A stretch of DNA of 20,480 nt from CAZFIM01 sp964519615 (GTDB taxonomy: Bacteria > Chloroflexota > Dehalococcoidia > GIF9 > UBA5629), in NCBI GenBank assembly GCA_964519615.1, contig CAZFIM010000043.1, positions 1-20,480 on the forward strand, written 5' to 3'. Within the stretch, counting starts at the first letter, position 1. Every line of letters begins with the position of its first letter. The notes beneath the pieces are model-generated. The model was not told where the DNA came from, made no database searches, and saw nothing but the letters and a program-made list of their open reading frames with translations. Shown in pieces: positions 7,568-16,301 of the stretch. The translations under genes and the position numbers were made by a program.

Positions 7568-8676
7568 ACACAGATAGCACCGCAAGTAACATCATTACCC
7601 CCGTATTGCGTCTGGTAGCCTGGGAGATCACCCGCAATTGCAACCTGTTCTGCGCCCACTGCCGCGCCTTGGCAGGCAGGGCTCATTTTGAAGATGAACT
7701 GAGCACCGAGGATTGCTACAATGTCATCGACCAGATTCTTCAAGCAGGCAACCCTATTTTAATATTGACCGGCGGTGAACCTCTTATCCGCAAAGATATC
7801 TTTTCCATTGCTGATTACGCCGTAAAAAAAGGCCTGCGAGTAGTCGTGGGCACCAACGGCACCCTGATTACCCCGGAGGTTGCTGATCGTCTTAAAAAAA
7901 TACCCGTATCGCGTCTGGGAATAAGCCTGGATTTTCCCGTCGCAGAGCTTCAAGACAGATTTCGCGGTAAAACAGGTGCTTTTGATGCTGCCATGAAAGG
8001 CATTGCCAATGCCCGTAATTCGGGCATTGATATTCAAATCAATAGCACCGTCACAAAGCTCAATGTCCACTATCTCGACCGTCTTCTTGCCCTATCGATG
8101 GAGGCAGGCGCAGTCGCATTTCATCCTTTCATGCTGGTGCCCACCGGCAGGGGTAAAGGGCTTGTCTCCGTTGAGTTGCAGCCTGAGGAATATGAGACGA
8201 CATTAAACTGGATATATGATAAACAAAAGGAACTCGGCAGCAGGATATTTTTCAAACCTACCGATGCTCCCCACTATCTTCGAATAGTAAAACAGAGAGA
8301 GAAGAGGACAGGTGATTTGTCCGGGCCCGTAAAAAGCGGACATCCCGCCAATACCATCACGCGAGGATGTCTGGCAGGTACGGGTTTTTGCTTTATTTCA
8401 TATCAGGGGAAAGTTCAGGGCTGCGGCTATCTCAATGTAGAAGCAGGAGACTTGAAACAGCAGTCATTTTATCAAATCTGGATGCATTCCCCCCTGTTTA
8501 ACCAGCTCAGAGACCTTTCCAATATCAAGGGCAAATGCGGTATTTGCGAATATAAAAAAATATGCGGCGGCTGCCGTGCCCGTGCCTATGAAGCTACCGG
8601 TGATTATCTCCAATCCGAGCCGTATTGTATCTACGAACCGGCAAAAGAGACAAAACCTGCAAGAGGAATACCGTAA
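7564..8676 (+). CDS. ahbD: Iron-coproporphyrin III oxidative decarboxylase (heme b synthase), radical SAM
   Basis: Last enzyme of the siroheme-dependent route: converts the two propionates on rings A and B of iron-coproporphyrin III to vinyls, giving heme b. The 370-residue protein has LRLVAWEITRNCNLFCAHC with the cluster cysteines 26, 30 and 33, LTGGEPLIRKDIF, GTNGTLIT and SRLGISLD. The C-terminal SPASM-type auxiliary cluster region has cysteines at 269, 276, 287, 325, 328, 334, 337 and 355. The LRLVAWE start and CRA after the cluster are AhbD-like and distinguish it from AhbC next door. It starts with GTG at 7564, overlapping the ahbC stop by four bases, with GGAG-like sequence upstream. 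It is followed two bases later by ahbAB. Confidence 0.9.
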   Translation: MNTDSTASNIITPVLRLVAWEITRNCNLFCAHCRALAGRAHFEDELSTEDCYNVIDQILQAGNPILILTGGEPLIRKDIFSIADYAVKKGLRVVVGTNGTLITPEVADRLKKIPVSRLGISLDFPVAELQDRFRGKTGAFDAAMKGIANARNSGIDIQINSTVTKLNVHYLDRLLALSMEAGAVAFHPFMLVPTGRGKGLVSVELQPEEYETTLNWIYDKQKELGSRIFFKPTDAPHYLRIVKQREKRTGDLSGPVKSGHPANTITRGCLAGTGFCFISYQGKVQGCGYLNVEAGDLKQQSFYQIWMHSPLFNQLRDLSNIKGKCGICEYKKICGGCRARAYEATGDYLQSEPYCIYEPAKETKPARGIP

Positions 8677-8678
8677 TA

Positions 8679-9656
8679 ATGCCTTTAGACAGCATCGACA
8701 GGAAGCTTTTAAATCTCCTCCAGAACGAGTTTCCGCTTGAGAGAGAGCCTTATGCGGCGATCGGGCTCCGTTTACATATCGATGCCGGAACCGTGCTTGA
8801 GCGTATCGAACGTCTGAAGCAGCAGGGAATAATACGGCTTATAGGACCGGTATTGGATTCCAGACGCCTTGGCTATCAGACCACACTTGTGGCAATGACT
8901 GTACCGCAAACCGCGCTGAAAAAAGCAGAGCTTGCTATCACACAACATTCCGGTGTAAGCCACGGCTATGAAAGAGACCACCGCTTCAATCTGTGGTTTA
9001 CCCTTGCCGTCCCCCCGTCGGTTGATATCGATACTGAAGTTCAGCAGCTTGTACATTCAACCGGAGCACAAACGGCGGTTTCTTTGCCCTCGATACGAGT
9101 CTTCAAAATAGGCACCTATTTCGATATGGAAGAAAACGGCACAAGTACCTTTAAACCTGTGTGGTATGATACTAGCGTAGGTCAAGTTGAGCTCTCACGG
9201 AAAGAAAGATCGGTTATCAACGGGATACAATGTGAGCTGCCCCTTGTCCAAAGAACATTCGATAATGCAGCAGATAAGCTAGGCATGGATGTGGATGATT
9301 TGCTCTCCTGCTGCAGGTCACTTCAGCAGAGAGGCATCATCCGCCGCTTCAGTGCTTTCATCAACCATAACTGCGCCGGATTTGTGGCAAACGCTATGTC
9401 CTGCTGGGCAGCGCCCCCCGACATCCTGGATGCCGCCGCAAATACGCTTGCTGCGCTTAAAGAGGTAAGCCACTGCTACGAAAGAAAGACTAATTCACTC
9501 TGGCCTTACAACCTCTTTGCCATGATCCACTGCCATACAAAAGAGCGATGTGAGAAAATCGCAGCTGGGGTAAGCAGACAGTGCGGCCTTCCGGATTACG
9601 TTTTACTTTACAGCACCAGAGAATTCAAGAAAATAAGGATAAAATATCCGGTATGA
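8679..9656 (+). CDS. ahbAB: Siroheme decarboxylase, AhbA and AhbB halves fused
   Basis: Converts siroheme to 12,18-didecarboxysiroheme, normally as an AhbA-AhbB heterodimer of Lrp/AsnC-like proteins. This 325-residue protein carries two such modules in tandem. Module 1, about 1-160, has a helix-turn-helix (LDSIDRKLLNLLQNEFPL) and HGYERDHRFNLWFT at 95-108. Module 2, about 170-325, has a second helix-turn-helix (SRKERSVINGIQCELPLV) and HCYERKTNSLWPYNLFAMIH at 265-284. The H-x-Y-x-R and NLWF/YNLFAMIH motifs are those proposed to hold the substrate in AhbA/B and NirDLGH. I chose ATG at 8679, two bases after ahbD, over an in-frame ATG at 8625 that would lie deep inside ahbD. Its stop overlaps the next gene as ATGA. 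Two-module fusions are known in the related NirDL proteins. Confidence 0.9.
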   Translation: MPLDSIDRKLLNLLQNEFPLEREPYAAIGLRLHIDAGTVLERIERLKQQGIIRLIGPVLDSRRLGYQTTLVAMTVPQTALKKAELAITQHSGVSHGYERDHRFNLWFTLAVPPSVDIDTEVQQLVHSTGAQTAVSLPSIRVFKIGTYFDMEENGTSTFKPVWYDTSVGQVELSRKERSVINGIQCELPLVQRTFDNAADKLGMDVDDLLSCCRSLQQRGIIRRFSAFINHNCAGFVANAMSCWAAPPDILDAAANTLAALKEVSHCYERKTNSLWPYNLFAMIHCHTKERCEKIAAGVSRQCGLPDYVLLYSTREFKKIRIKYPV

Positions 9657-10300
9657 AAACCACTAACACTCAGTCATATTATCCGGTCTTTCTCAATATC
9701 AACGGCTTGAAATGCACGGTCGTCGGCGGCGGGCAGGTTGCTTTACGCAAGGTGGAAGCACTTCTCAAACACGGTGCCTCGATCGAGGTAATCAGCAATG
9801 AGCTGTGTACTGAACTGAGCAATATGGCCCGCAGCGGCAAAATCATCGTACGCACTAAAAAATACGAGGACGGTGATTTAGACAATGCCTTTCTTGCCAT
9901 AGCTGCAACCAGCGATAACCGGGTTAATCAGGAAGTGACTGAGGAAGCACGCCGGAAGCGCATTCTAATAAACTCAGTTGACGATGCCGTGAACTCGGAT
10001 TTCATAACTCCTGCTTATCTACAGCGGGGCAATCTTATCATAGCTATTTCAACTGCCGGATCGAGCCCCGCCCTGGCACGGAGCATCCGCGGCAGGTTGG
10101 AAAAGGAATTCGGAGAAGAGTATGCATCTCTGGCATGCTTGATAGAAGAGGTACGCAATGAACTTAAGAGCAAGAGAACAAAAGTGGATAGCCAGGATTG
10201 GCAGAAAGCTCTTGATATAGATGCAATGATCGCCCTGATCAAGAGAGGCGAGAAGGAGAAAGCAAAAGCTCTCTTGCTTGATAAGTTGAAGGTACAATAA
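9653..10300 (+). CDS. Precorrin-2 dehydrogenase (CysG N-terminal/SirC type), possible chelatase
   Basis: NAD-dependent oxidation of precorrin-2 to sirohydrochlorin, the branch-point compound for siroheme, heme and cobalamin here. The 215-residue protein has YYPVFLNINGLKCTVVGGG with the dinucleotide loop GGGQVALRKVE at 25-35, ATSDNRVN, NSVDDAVNSDF with Asp110/Asp111 and ISTAGSSPALARSIR at 132-146. These match the CysG N-terminal domain, Met8p and SirC. In CysG and Met8p an aspartate in this VDDA segment is involved in both oxidation and metal insertion, so iron chelation by this protein is possible; SirC homologues lack it. The start ATG at 9653 overlaps the ahbAB stop; an in-frame ATG at 9581 is inside ahbAB. 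The methylase half of CysG is encoded separately downstream. Confidence 0.9.
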   Translation: MKTTNTQSYYPVFLNINGLKCTVVGGGQVALRKVEALLKHGASIEVISNELCTELSNMARSGKIIVRTKKYEDGDLDNAFLAIAATSDNRVNQEVTEEARRKRILINSVDDAVNSDFITPAYLQRGNLIIAISTAGSSPALARSIRGRLEKEFGEEYASLACLIEEVRNELKSKRTKVDSQDWQKALDIDAMIALIKRGEKEKAKALLLDKLKVQ

Positions 10301-10323
10301 TAAGGTAAAGGATAAACACTTTC

Positions 10324-11586
10324 GTGCAGCTTAGCTTGATAGGTATCAATCATATTTCGGCAGATATCAATATACGGGAAACAGTTGCCGTAAACACCAC
10401 GAAAATGCAGGATGCATTAACGCTTCTGCGTAGTTATATGCCAAACGGTGTCATCCTTTCCACATGCAACAGAACGGAAATATACTTTACCTGTGAAGAG
10501 AATCGCAGTGAGAAGGCCTGTCTTGAATTTCTTAAAGACCGTGCACATGTCGATGATGCAAGTCTGCTTCCCTGTATATATAGTAAGAGAAATAAGCAAG
10601 CGGTAGAACACCTTTTCCGGGTTGCCAGCGGCATTGAATCTATGATTGTAGGCGAATTCGAAGTGCTGGGACAGGTTAAATATGCGCTTGTCGCAGCAGA
10701 GAAAGCAGGAATGGTCAATTTGCTGCTCCGCCGCGTTTTCCAGAGTGCGGTGAGAACAGGAAGACGCGTCCGCAGTGAAACATCGATCAGCAGAAATAGC
10801 GTTTCCGCAAGCTCCATAGCGGTAGACCTGGCAGAGGAAATTATAGGCAGCCTGAAAAAATGTAAAATGCTGGTACTCGGTGCAGGTGAAGCAGGAAGGC
10901 TGATCGTGAAAGTAGCCAGAGAACGGGGGACTTCCCGCATCCTTATCGCCAGCCGCACTATGGAGCGGGCACGTACACTTGCTGCAACAATGCAAGGTAT
11001 TCCAATCTCTCTGGATGCGCTGCAGGATGAACTGAAAAGCATCAACCTTATTATGACCTGTGCCGGAGCTCCGCACAAACTCCTCTACACAGCACACTTA
11101 CGGGAAATAATGAAAAATCGTCCGGAGCTGCCTCTGGTGATAATAGACATCGCCGTACCCAGGAATGTGGAATCTTCTGCAGGCGATATAGAAAATGTCT
11201 TTCTCTATAATATTGATGATCTGGTCACTCGCACCGAACATAACCGTGATTACAGGGAAAACGCGGTAGAGGACGCTGCCTGCATCGTAAATAGTGAACT
11301 TGAAAAATTTTCACTGTGGTGGAAGGAATACAAGGCCAGGCCGTTGATTCGCGCCATACTGGGTAACGCGGAAGAAATACGGCGTATGCAGTTGAACCGC
11401 ACCTTAAAGAAACTGCCGGAGCTGACTGAAGACCAATATTACTCACTGGAAATGATGACAAAAGCTATCGTGAACAAAATCTTAAAAGATCCCGTTAACT
11501 ATCTTAAAGCCAACGGCACTACCGATGATGCGTATGCGGAGATAGTAAAACAGCTCTTTCATCTCTCCGGCAAGGATACAGAATGA
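10324..11586 (+). CDS. hemA: Glutamyl-tRNA reductase
   Basis: First committed step of the C5 route: reduces glutamyl-tRNA to glutamate-1-semialdehyde with NADPH. The 420-residue protein shows LIGINHISADINIRE at the N-terminus, the catalytic cysteine in STCNRTEIY (Cys48), GEFEVLGQVKYA at 110-121, SVSASSIAVDLA at 159-170, the NADP loop LGAGEAGRL at 185-193 and a C-terminal dimerisation region. The start is GTG at 10324, with AAAGGA about a dozen bases upstream; it follows the dehydrogenase gene after 23 bp. The HemA stop overlaps the hemC start as ATGA. Many hemA genes are the regulated first gene of tetrapyrrole operons, but here it sits in the middle. Length and motifs are standard. Confidence 0.97.
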   Translation: MQLSLIGINHISADINIRETVAVNTTKMQDALTLLRSYMPNGVILSTCNRTEIYFTCEENRSEKACLEFLKDRAHVDDASLLPCIYSKRNKQAVEHLFRVASGIESMIVGEFEVLGQVKYALVAAEKAGMVNLLLRRVFQSAVRTGRRVRSETSISRNSVSASSIAVDLAEEIIGSLKKCKMLVLGAGEAGRLIVKVARERGTSRILIASRTMERARTLAATMQGIPISLDALQDELKSINLIMTCAGAPHKLLYTAHLREIMKNRPELPLVIIDIAVPRNVESSAGDIENVFLYNIDDLVTRTEHNRDYRENAVEDAACIVNSELEKFSLWWKEYKARPLIRAILGNAEEIRRMQLNRTLKKLPELTEDQYYSLEMMTKAIVNKILKDPVNYLKANGTTDDAYAEIVKQLFHLSGKDTE

Positions 11587-12497
11587 GAAACAAAATCGTT
11601 GTCGGCTCGCGGGGCAGCAGGCTTGCCCTGATACAGACACATTCTATACTTGGCGCTCTCACAGAACTGAACCTTGCCGTTAAGGTAACCGTGAAGAAGA
11701 TAGCCACGGCCGGCGACCGCAACCGCCGCACCCAACTGGAAAAAATGGGGGCGGCCGCCTTCGTTAAAGAGCTCGAGCTGGCTCTGCTCGACCATCGTAT
11801 AGACTTTGCCGTGCACAGTCTGAAAGACGTCCCCACCGACCTGCCTGAAGGCCTATGCCTGCTGGCGGTGCCGGAGCGGCTCGATCCCCGTGACGTCCTC
11901 ATAGCAGACACGGCTTTTAATACCCTTACTCCCGGCTCCAGAATCGGTACCGGCAGCCTGCGCCGCACCATTCAGATTAAAAATCTTCGTCAGGACCTGG
12001 AAATACGCGGCATCAGAGGCAACATCGAGACGCGGCTGCGCAAGGTATACTCCGGTGAATTCGATGCCACGATTATGGCCGCAGCGGCTTTGCTGCGGCT
12101 CGGCTGGCAGGATAAAATAACGGAATATCTTTCACTTGAGCATTTTCTCCCCGCAGCGGGACAGGGAGCGCTGGCATTAGAAGCGAGGGTTGATGATATG
12201 GAAATCAGAGAACTTCTCACGCCGTTAAACCATCTGCCCTCGTGGGGGTGTACAATGGCGGAACGGGCTTTTCTGCGTACTCTGGGGATCGGCTGCCGTG
12301 CACCCGTGGCAGTTCTGGGAACGAACAGCAGTTCAATCCTGGAACTGAAAGGCATGATATCCGATCCGGCAGGCAACAGCGTATTATACGATATGGAGCA
12401 GGGAAACATTTCCTGCGCGGAAGAGATCGGTGTGCGTCTGGCGGAGAAGATGCTGAATTCGGGAGCATCCGCTTTCATCAGTGAGGTGACGGACTGA
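11583..12497 (+). CDS. hemC: Hydroxymethylbilane synthase (porphobilinogen deaminase)
   Basis: Polymerises four porphobilinogen units into hydroxymethylbilane on a covalently bound dipyrromethane cofactor. The 304-residue protein has VGSRGSRLALIQT near the N-terminus, HSLKDVPTDLP at 78-88 with the catalytic Asp82, the arginine-rich GSLRRTIQ and EIRGIRGNIETRLRK segments that bind substrate acid groups, LPAAGQGALALE at 189-200, and the cofactor cysteine in GIGCRAP (Cys238). The ATG overlaps the hemA stop (ATGA), and the stop overlaps the start of cobA-hemD (TGATG). All key residues are present, and the length is typical of bacterial HemC. Confidence 0.97.
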   Translation: MRNKIVVGSRGSRLALIQTHSILGALTELNLAVKVTVKKIATAGDRNRRTQLEKMGAAAFVKELELALLDHRIDFAVHSLKDVPTDLPEGLCLLAVPERLDPRDVLIADTAFNTLTPGSRIGTGSLRRTIQIKNLRQDLEIRGIRGNIETRLRKVYSGEFDATIMAAAALLRLGWQDKITEYLSLEHFLPAAGQGALALEARVDDMEIRELLTPLNHLPSWGCTMAERAFLRTLGIGCRAPVAVLGTNSSSILELKGMISDPAGNSVLYDMEQGNISCAEEIGVRLAEKMLNSGASAFISEVTD

Positions 12498-14014
12498 TGA
12501 GAAAAGGAACGGTCTATTTGATCGGTGCGGGTCCGGGCGATACGGAGCTGTTTACACAAAAAGGTATGGAGTGTCTTATGCACGCCGATGTCGTTATTTA
12601 CGATCGTCTGCTCGATACACATTTACTGGATATGATGCGGCCGGACGCTGAGAAGATATATGTGGGCAAATCGCCGTCAAAGCATATAATGAATCAATCT
12701 GAAATTAATAAATTGCTGGTGGAGAAAGCAAAGGGGGGAAAGGCCGTAGTCCGTCTGAAAGGCGGCGACCCCTTTGTCCTGGGGCGTGGTGCTGAAGAGG
12801 CAAAGATTCTGGCTGCGCAGCATATCCCCTTCCAGATAGTGCCGGGAATAACATCGGCAATTGCCGTCCCTGCTTATGCCGGTATACCGGTCACCTACCG
12901 CAAGAAGGCATCGTCATTCGCCGTAATCACCGGGCATGAAGCTGCAGGCAAAAGTAGCTCCGCCATTAAATGGGATAAACTTGCTTCCGGCGTTGATACG
13001 TTGATCATACTGATGGGCATGAAAAATCTGGCTGCGATCGCAGCCAGGCTAGTTGAGCACGGGCGCCCCCCGAATACTCCGGTAGCGGTGATAAAAGAAG
13101 GTACCGGAGCACGGCAGCAGACCGTGACCGGCAGCCTTGAAAATATCGCAGACAAAGTAAAAAAACATAAACTCGGCTCCCCGGCTGTCATAGTCGTGGG
13201 AGAGGTGGTAAAACTGAGAAAAACGCTGCGCTGGTTTGATAAGCTGCCGCTTTTCGGCAAACGCATCCTTGTCACCAGATCCCGTCATCAGGCAAGCGCG
13301 TTAAGCAAGCTTCTTACCGGACTCGGCGCCGAGGCCGTGGAGCTGCCGGTTATTGATATACAACCCGTTGCGGATACAAAGGATATAGACAGAGCAATTC
13401 TGGATATCAGCCGCTATCAATGGCTTGTTTTTACCAGCAGCAACGGTGTCGATGCGTTCTTCGCAAGACTGCTCAGTTTAAAACTGGATTCCCGCCACCT
13501 TCACAGCGCCAGAATCGCCGTTATCGGACCGGCTACCGCTGAAGCCCTCAGGCAGCAGGGGATAACCCCGGATTACAGCCCTTCCGTGTATACCGCCGCA
13601 GGGCTGCTTGAAGGCTTTGCCGCCATGGAAATCAAAGGGGGAAATTTCCTGCTTCCCAGAGCCGATATAGCTGATAAAGAGCTAAGCTGTGGCCTCCGCC
13701 GTCTCGGAGGGCAGGTAGAAGAGATCGCCGTCTACAGGACGGCTGCGCCGGCAGGGAATATAACGCTTGGCGGAGGCGGCATCTTACCGGACGACATCGA
13801 TGTCATTACCTTTACCAGCTCCTCGACCGTATCTAATTTCATAGCCCGCTTCGGGGCAAAAGCAATACCGGAGAGGACATTGATCGCCTGCATCGGGCCA
13901 AAAACAGAGGAGACCGCCCTCAAAGCTGGACTGACGGTGCATATAACAGCCGCAGAACATACCATACCCGGCCTGGTGACAGCAATGGAAGAGTATTTCA
14001 GGAAGGAGATTTAA
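12497..14014 (+). CDS. cobA-hemD: Fused uroporphyrinogen-III C-methyltransferase and uroporphyrinogen-III synthase
   Basis: A 505-residue bifunctional protein. Residues 1-245 are CobA/SUMT, which adds methyl groups at C2 and C7 of uroporphyrinogen III to give precorrin-2: YLIGAGPGDTELFT at 7-20, VIYDRLLD at 33-40, VVRLKGGDPFVLGRG at 84-98, VPGITSAIAVPAYAGIPVTYR at 115-135 (split signature) and MGMKNL. Residues about 254-500 are HemD, which closes and inverts ring D: GKRILVTRSRHQ at 254-265, LPVIDI, FTSSNGVDAFF, AVIGPATAEAL and TFTSSSTVSNF. This arrangement is common in Clostridia, Chloroflexota and Deltaproteobacteria. The start overlaps the hemC stop by one base, and hemB begins immediately after the stop. 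Having both activities in one chain may favour flux to precorrin-2. Confidence 0.96.
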   Translation: MRKGTVYLIGAGPGDTELFTQKGMECLMHADVVIYDRLLDTHLLDMMRPDAEKIYVGKSPSKHIMNQSEINKLLVEKAKGGKAVVRLKGGDPFVLGRGAEEAKILAAQHIPFQIVPGITSAIAVPAYAGIPVTYRKKASSFAVITGHEAAGKSSSAIKWDKLASGVDTLIILMGMKNLAAIAARLVEHGRPPNTPVAVIKEGTGARQQTVTGSLENIADKVKKHKLGSPAVIVVGEVVKLRKTLRWFDKLPLFGKRILVTRSRHQASALSKLLTGLGAEAVELPVIDIQPVADTKDIDRAILDISRYQWLVFTSSNGVDAFFARLLSLKLDSRHLHSARIAVIGPATAEALRQQGITPDYSPSVYTAAGLLEGFAAMEIKGGNFLLPRADIADKELSCGLRRLGGQVEEIAVYRTAAPAGNITLGGGGILPDDIDVITFTSSSTVSNFIARFGAKAIPERTLIACIGPKTEETALKAGLTVHITAAEHTIPGLVTAMEEYFRKEI

Positions 14015-14995
14015 ATGGCACAATTCCCTCGGTTGCGCCTGCGCCGTCTGCGCAGGACGGAAGCGCTGCGGGCGCTGGTGAGAGAGAACCACGTGGATAC
14101 CGGTGACCTGATATATCCCCTGTTTATACAGGAAGGGAAAAATATCACCGAGGAAATACCTTCCATGCCCGGTATCTTTCACTATTCACCGGACAGGTTA
14201 GCCGAAAAAGCTAAGGAGATAGCCGGGCTTGAGATTCCTGCGGTACTTCTCTTCGGTATTCCTAAACACAAAGATGAAATGGGCTCGGCTGCGTATGACC
14301 CTGACGGCGTAGTTCAGCAGTCGATCAAGGTCATCAAGAATGCCTCTCCTGACCTGCTGGTAATTACAGATGTCTGTCTGTGTGAATATACCGATCACGG
14401 CCACTGCGGCATTCCGGTGAACGGGGAGATCGATAATGATGCCACACTGCCTTTGCTGGCCGAAACAGCGCTTTCACATGCCCGCGCCGGGGCGGATATT
14501 ATCGCTCCCTCCGATATGATGGACGGCCGGGTTAAAGCCATACGCGCAAATCTCGATGAAAACGGCTTTGAGCATATTCCGGTTCTGGCCTATGCCGCTA
14601 AATACGCTTCCGGTTTTTACGGACCTTTCCGCGAGGCGGCGGAGTCAGCACCGCAATTCGGCGACCGCCGCTCCTACCAGATGGATCCGCCCAACATACG
14701 GGAGGCATTGAGAGAAGTGCAGCAGGATATAAATGAAGGGGCGGACATGGTAATGGTCAAACCGGCTCTCCCTTATCTGGATGTGATACGAAAAGTGAGA
14801 GAGGAATTCAACTATCCCCTTGCTGCCTATAACGTCAGTGGAGAATACTCCATGGTCAAAGCGGCCGCACAAAAGGGCTGGATCGACGAGCAAAGAATCG
14901 TAATGGAGATCATGACCGCCATTAAAAGAGCGGGGGCGGATATTATCATTACCTATCACGCTGAGGATATTGCCCGCTGGCTGCGGGGTAAGTAG
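14015..14995 (+). CDS. hemB: Porphobilinogen synthase (5-aminolevulinate dehydratase), zinc-type
   Basis: Condenses two 5-aminolevulinate molecules to porphobilinogen. The 326-residue protein has RLRRTEALRALVRE, the metal-binding cluster DVCLCEYTDHGHCG at 119-132 with Cys121, Cys123 and Cys131 (the zinc-dependent type rather than the magnesium DxAxD type), the active-site lysine in YAAKYASGFYGPFR (Lys196), YQMDPPN at 221-227 and the Schiff-base lysine in MVKPALPYLD (Lys249). AAGGAG is six bases upstream of ATG at 14015, which directly abuts the stop of cobA-hemD. Ten bases separate it from hemL. Length and residues are standard. Confidence 0.97.
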   Translation: MAQFPRLRLRRLRRTEALRALVRENHVDTGDLIYPLFIQEGKNITEEIPSMPGIFHYSPDRLAEKAKEIAGLEIPAVLLFGIPKHKDEMGSAAYDPDGVVQQSIKVIKNASPDLLVITDVCLCEYTDHGHCGIPVNGEIDNDATLPLLAETALSHARAGADIIAPSDMMDGRVKAIRANLDENGFEHIPVLAYAAKYASGFYGPFREAAESAPQFGDRRSYQMDPPNIREALREVQQDINEGADMVMVKPALPYLDVIRKVREEFNYPLAAYNVSGEYSMVKAAAQKGWIDEQRIVMEIMTAIKRAGADIIITYHAEDIARWLRGK

Positions 14996-15005
14996 AGAGG
15001 AGAGC

Positions 15006-16301
15006 ATGAACGAATTCGTTAATTCCCGCAGACTTTTTGAAGAAGCACAGCGGTATCTTCCGGGCGGCGTGGACAGCCCGGTGCGCGCCTTTAACGCCGT
15101 CGGAGGCACTCCGCCCTTTATCGTAAAAGGAAAAGGCTCCAGAATTTATGATGCCGACGGCAATGAATTCATAGACTATGTCTGCTCATGGGGGCCGTTG
15201 ATACTTGGACATGCTCATCCGCAGGTAATCGAGGCGCTTAAACATGCCGTCTCCAACGGCACCAGTTTCGGCGCCGCTACGGAGCTGGAGACAGTATTGG
15301 CCAGAATGATATCGCAGGCCGTACCCTCAATGGAGATGCTCAGATTCGTGAATTCAGGTACTGAAGCCGCCATGTCCGCTCTACGCCTTGCGCGTGCCTT
15401 TACCGGCAGGGACCTGATAATAAAATTTGACGGCGGCTACCACGGTCACTCCGACGGCCTGCTTGCCCGCGGCGGATCAGGCCTGGCAACGCTGGGCATA
15501 CCTGATTCTCCGGGAGTCCCCTCAGGCTACACGCAGAATACGCTCATCCTGCCGTATAATGATAGTGAAGCCGTAAAACATTGCTTTCAGCACCACCCGG
15601 AGGAGATTGCAGCAGTGATAGTGGAACCTGTAGCCGCTAATATGGGGGTTGTGCCACCTCAGCCCGGTTTTCTCCAAACCGTTCGTCAGATAACAGAAGA
15701 GCAAGGCACTCTCCTTATCTTTGATGAAGTGATAACCGGATTCCGCGTGGCCTATGGCGGAGCGCAGGCATTGTACGGTATAACTCCTGATTTAACCTGT
15801 CTGGGCAAGATAATCGGCGGCGGACTGCCGGTAGGCGCCTACGGCGGGAGACGGCAGATCATGGAAATGATGGCTCCGCTGGGCCCGGTTTATCAGGCGG
15901 GAACACTATCCGGAAACCCGCTGGCTATGACGGCCGGAATCGCAACGCTGAAAGCCCTGAATAATCCCGCTGCGTATGAACAGCTTGAAACCCGTTCTGC
16001 AGCGCTTGCAGAAGGGCTGCATGCAGTATTACGCCGGGCAAAGATAGATATAACCATTTCGCGTGTCGCTTCACTGCTCACGGTGTTTTTTACGCCGGGG
16101 CCGGTGGTCGATTATGAATCAGCCCGCCGGTCTGACAGGCAGATATTCAGCACATTCTTCCACGGCCTGCTTATGCAGGGTATCTACTGGCCGCCCTCGC
16201 AATTTGAAGCCGCTTTCATTTCACTGGCGCACAGCAAGGAGGATATCTCAGCAACTATCGCAGCCGCAGAGAAGGCGTTTACATCATCTGAAACACGCTA
16301 A
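15006..16301 (+). CDS. hemL: Glutamate-1-semialdehyde 2,1-aminomutase
   Basis: PLP enzyme that isomerises glutamate-1-semialdehyde to 5-aminolevulinate, partner of HemA. The 431-residue protein has YLPGGVDSPVRAF, FVNSGTEAAMSALRLAR at 114-130, FDGGYHGHSDGLL at 141-153, the cofactor aspartate in FDEVITGFR (Asp240) and the Schiff-base lysine in CLGKIIGGGLPVGAYGG (Lys268). The ATG at 15006 is preceded by GAGAGGAG; an in-frame ATG at 14970 lies inside hemB and is less likely. It is the last gene of the ten-gene operon; the next gene is convergent, 35 bp away, with no clear terminator between. All catalytic residues are present. Confidence 0.97.
   Translation: MNEFVNSRRLFEEAQRYLPGGVDSPVRAFNAVGGTPPFIVKGKGSRIYDADGNEFIDYVCSWGPLILGHAHPQVIEALKHAVSNGTSFGAATELETVLARMISQAVPSMEMLRFVNSGTEAAMSALRLARAFTGRDLIIKFDGGYHGHSDGLLARGGSGLATLGIPDSPGVPSGYTQNTLILPYNDSEAVKHCFQHHPEEIAAVIVEPVAANMGVVPPQPGFLQTVRQITEEQGTLLIFDEVITGFRVAYGGAQALYGITPDLTCLGKIIGGGLPVGAYGGRRQIMEMMAPLGPVYQAGTLSGNPLAMTAGIATLKALNNPAAYEQLETRSAALAEGLHAVLRRAKIDITISRVASLLTVFFTPGPVVDYESARRSDRQIFSTFFHGLLMQGIYWPPSQFEAAFISLAHSKEDISATIAAAEKAFTSSETR

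Noticed and set aside
11990..12622. Long open frame antisense to hemC and cobA-hemD
   Set aside because: It lies opposite strongly conserved genes, its product is arginine/serine-rich with no recognisable motif, and it is explained by codon bias of the sense genes. The same applies to the antisense frames over hemA (10417-11097).
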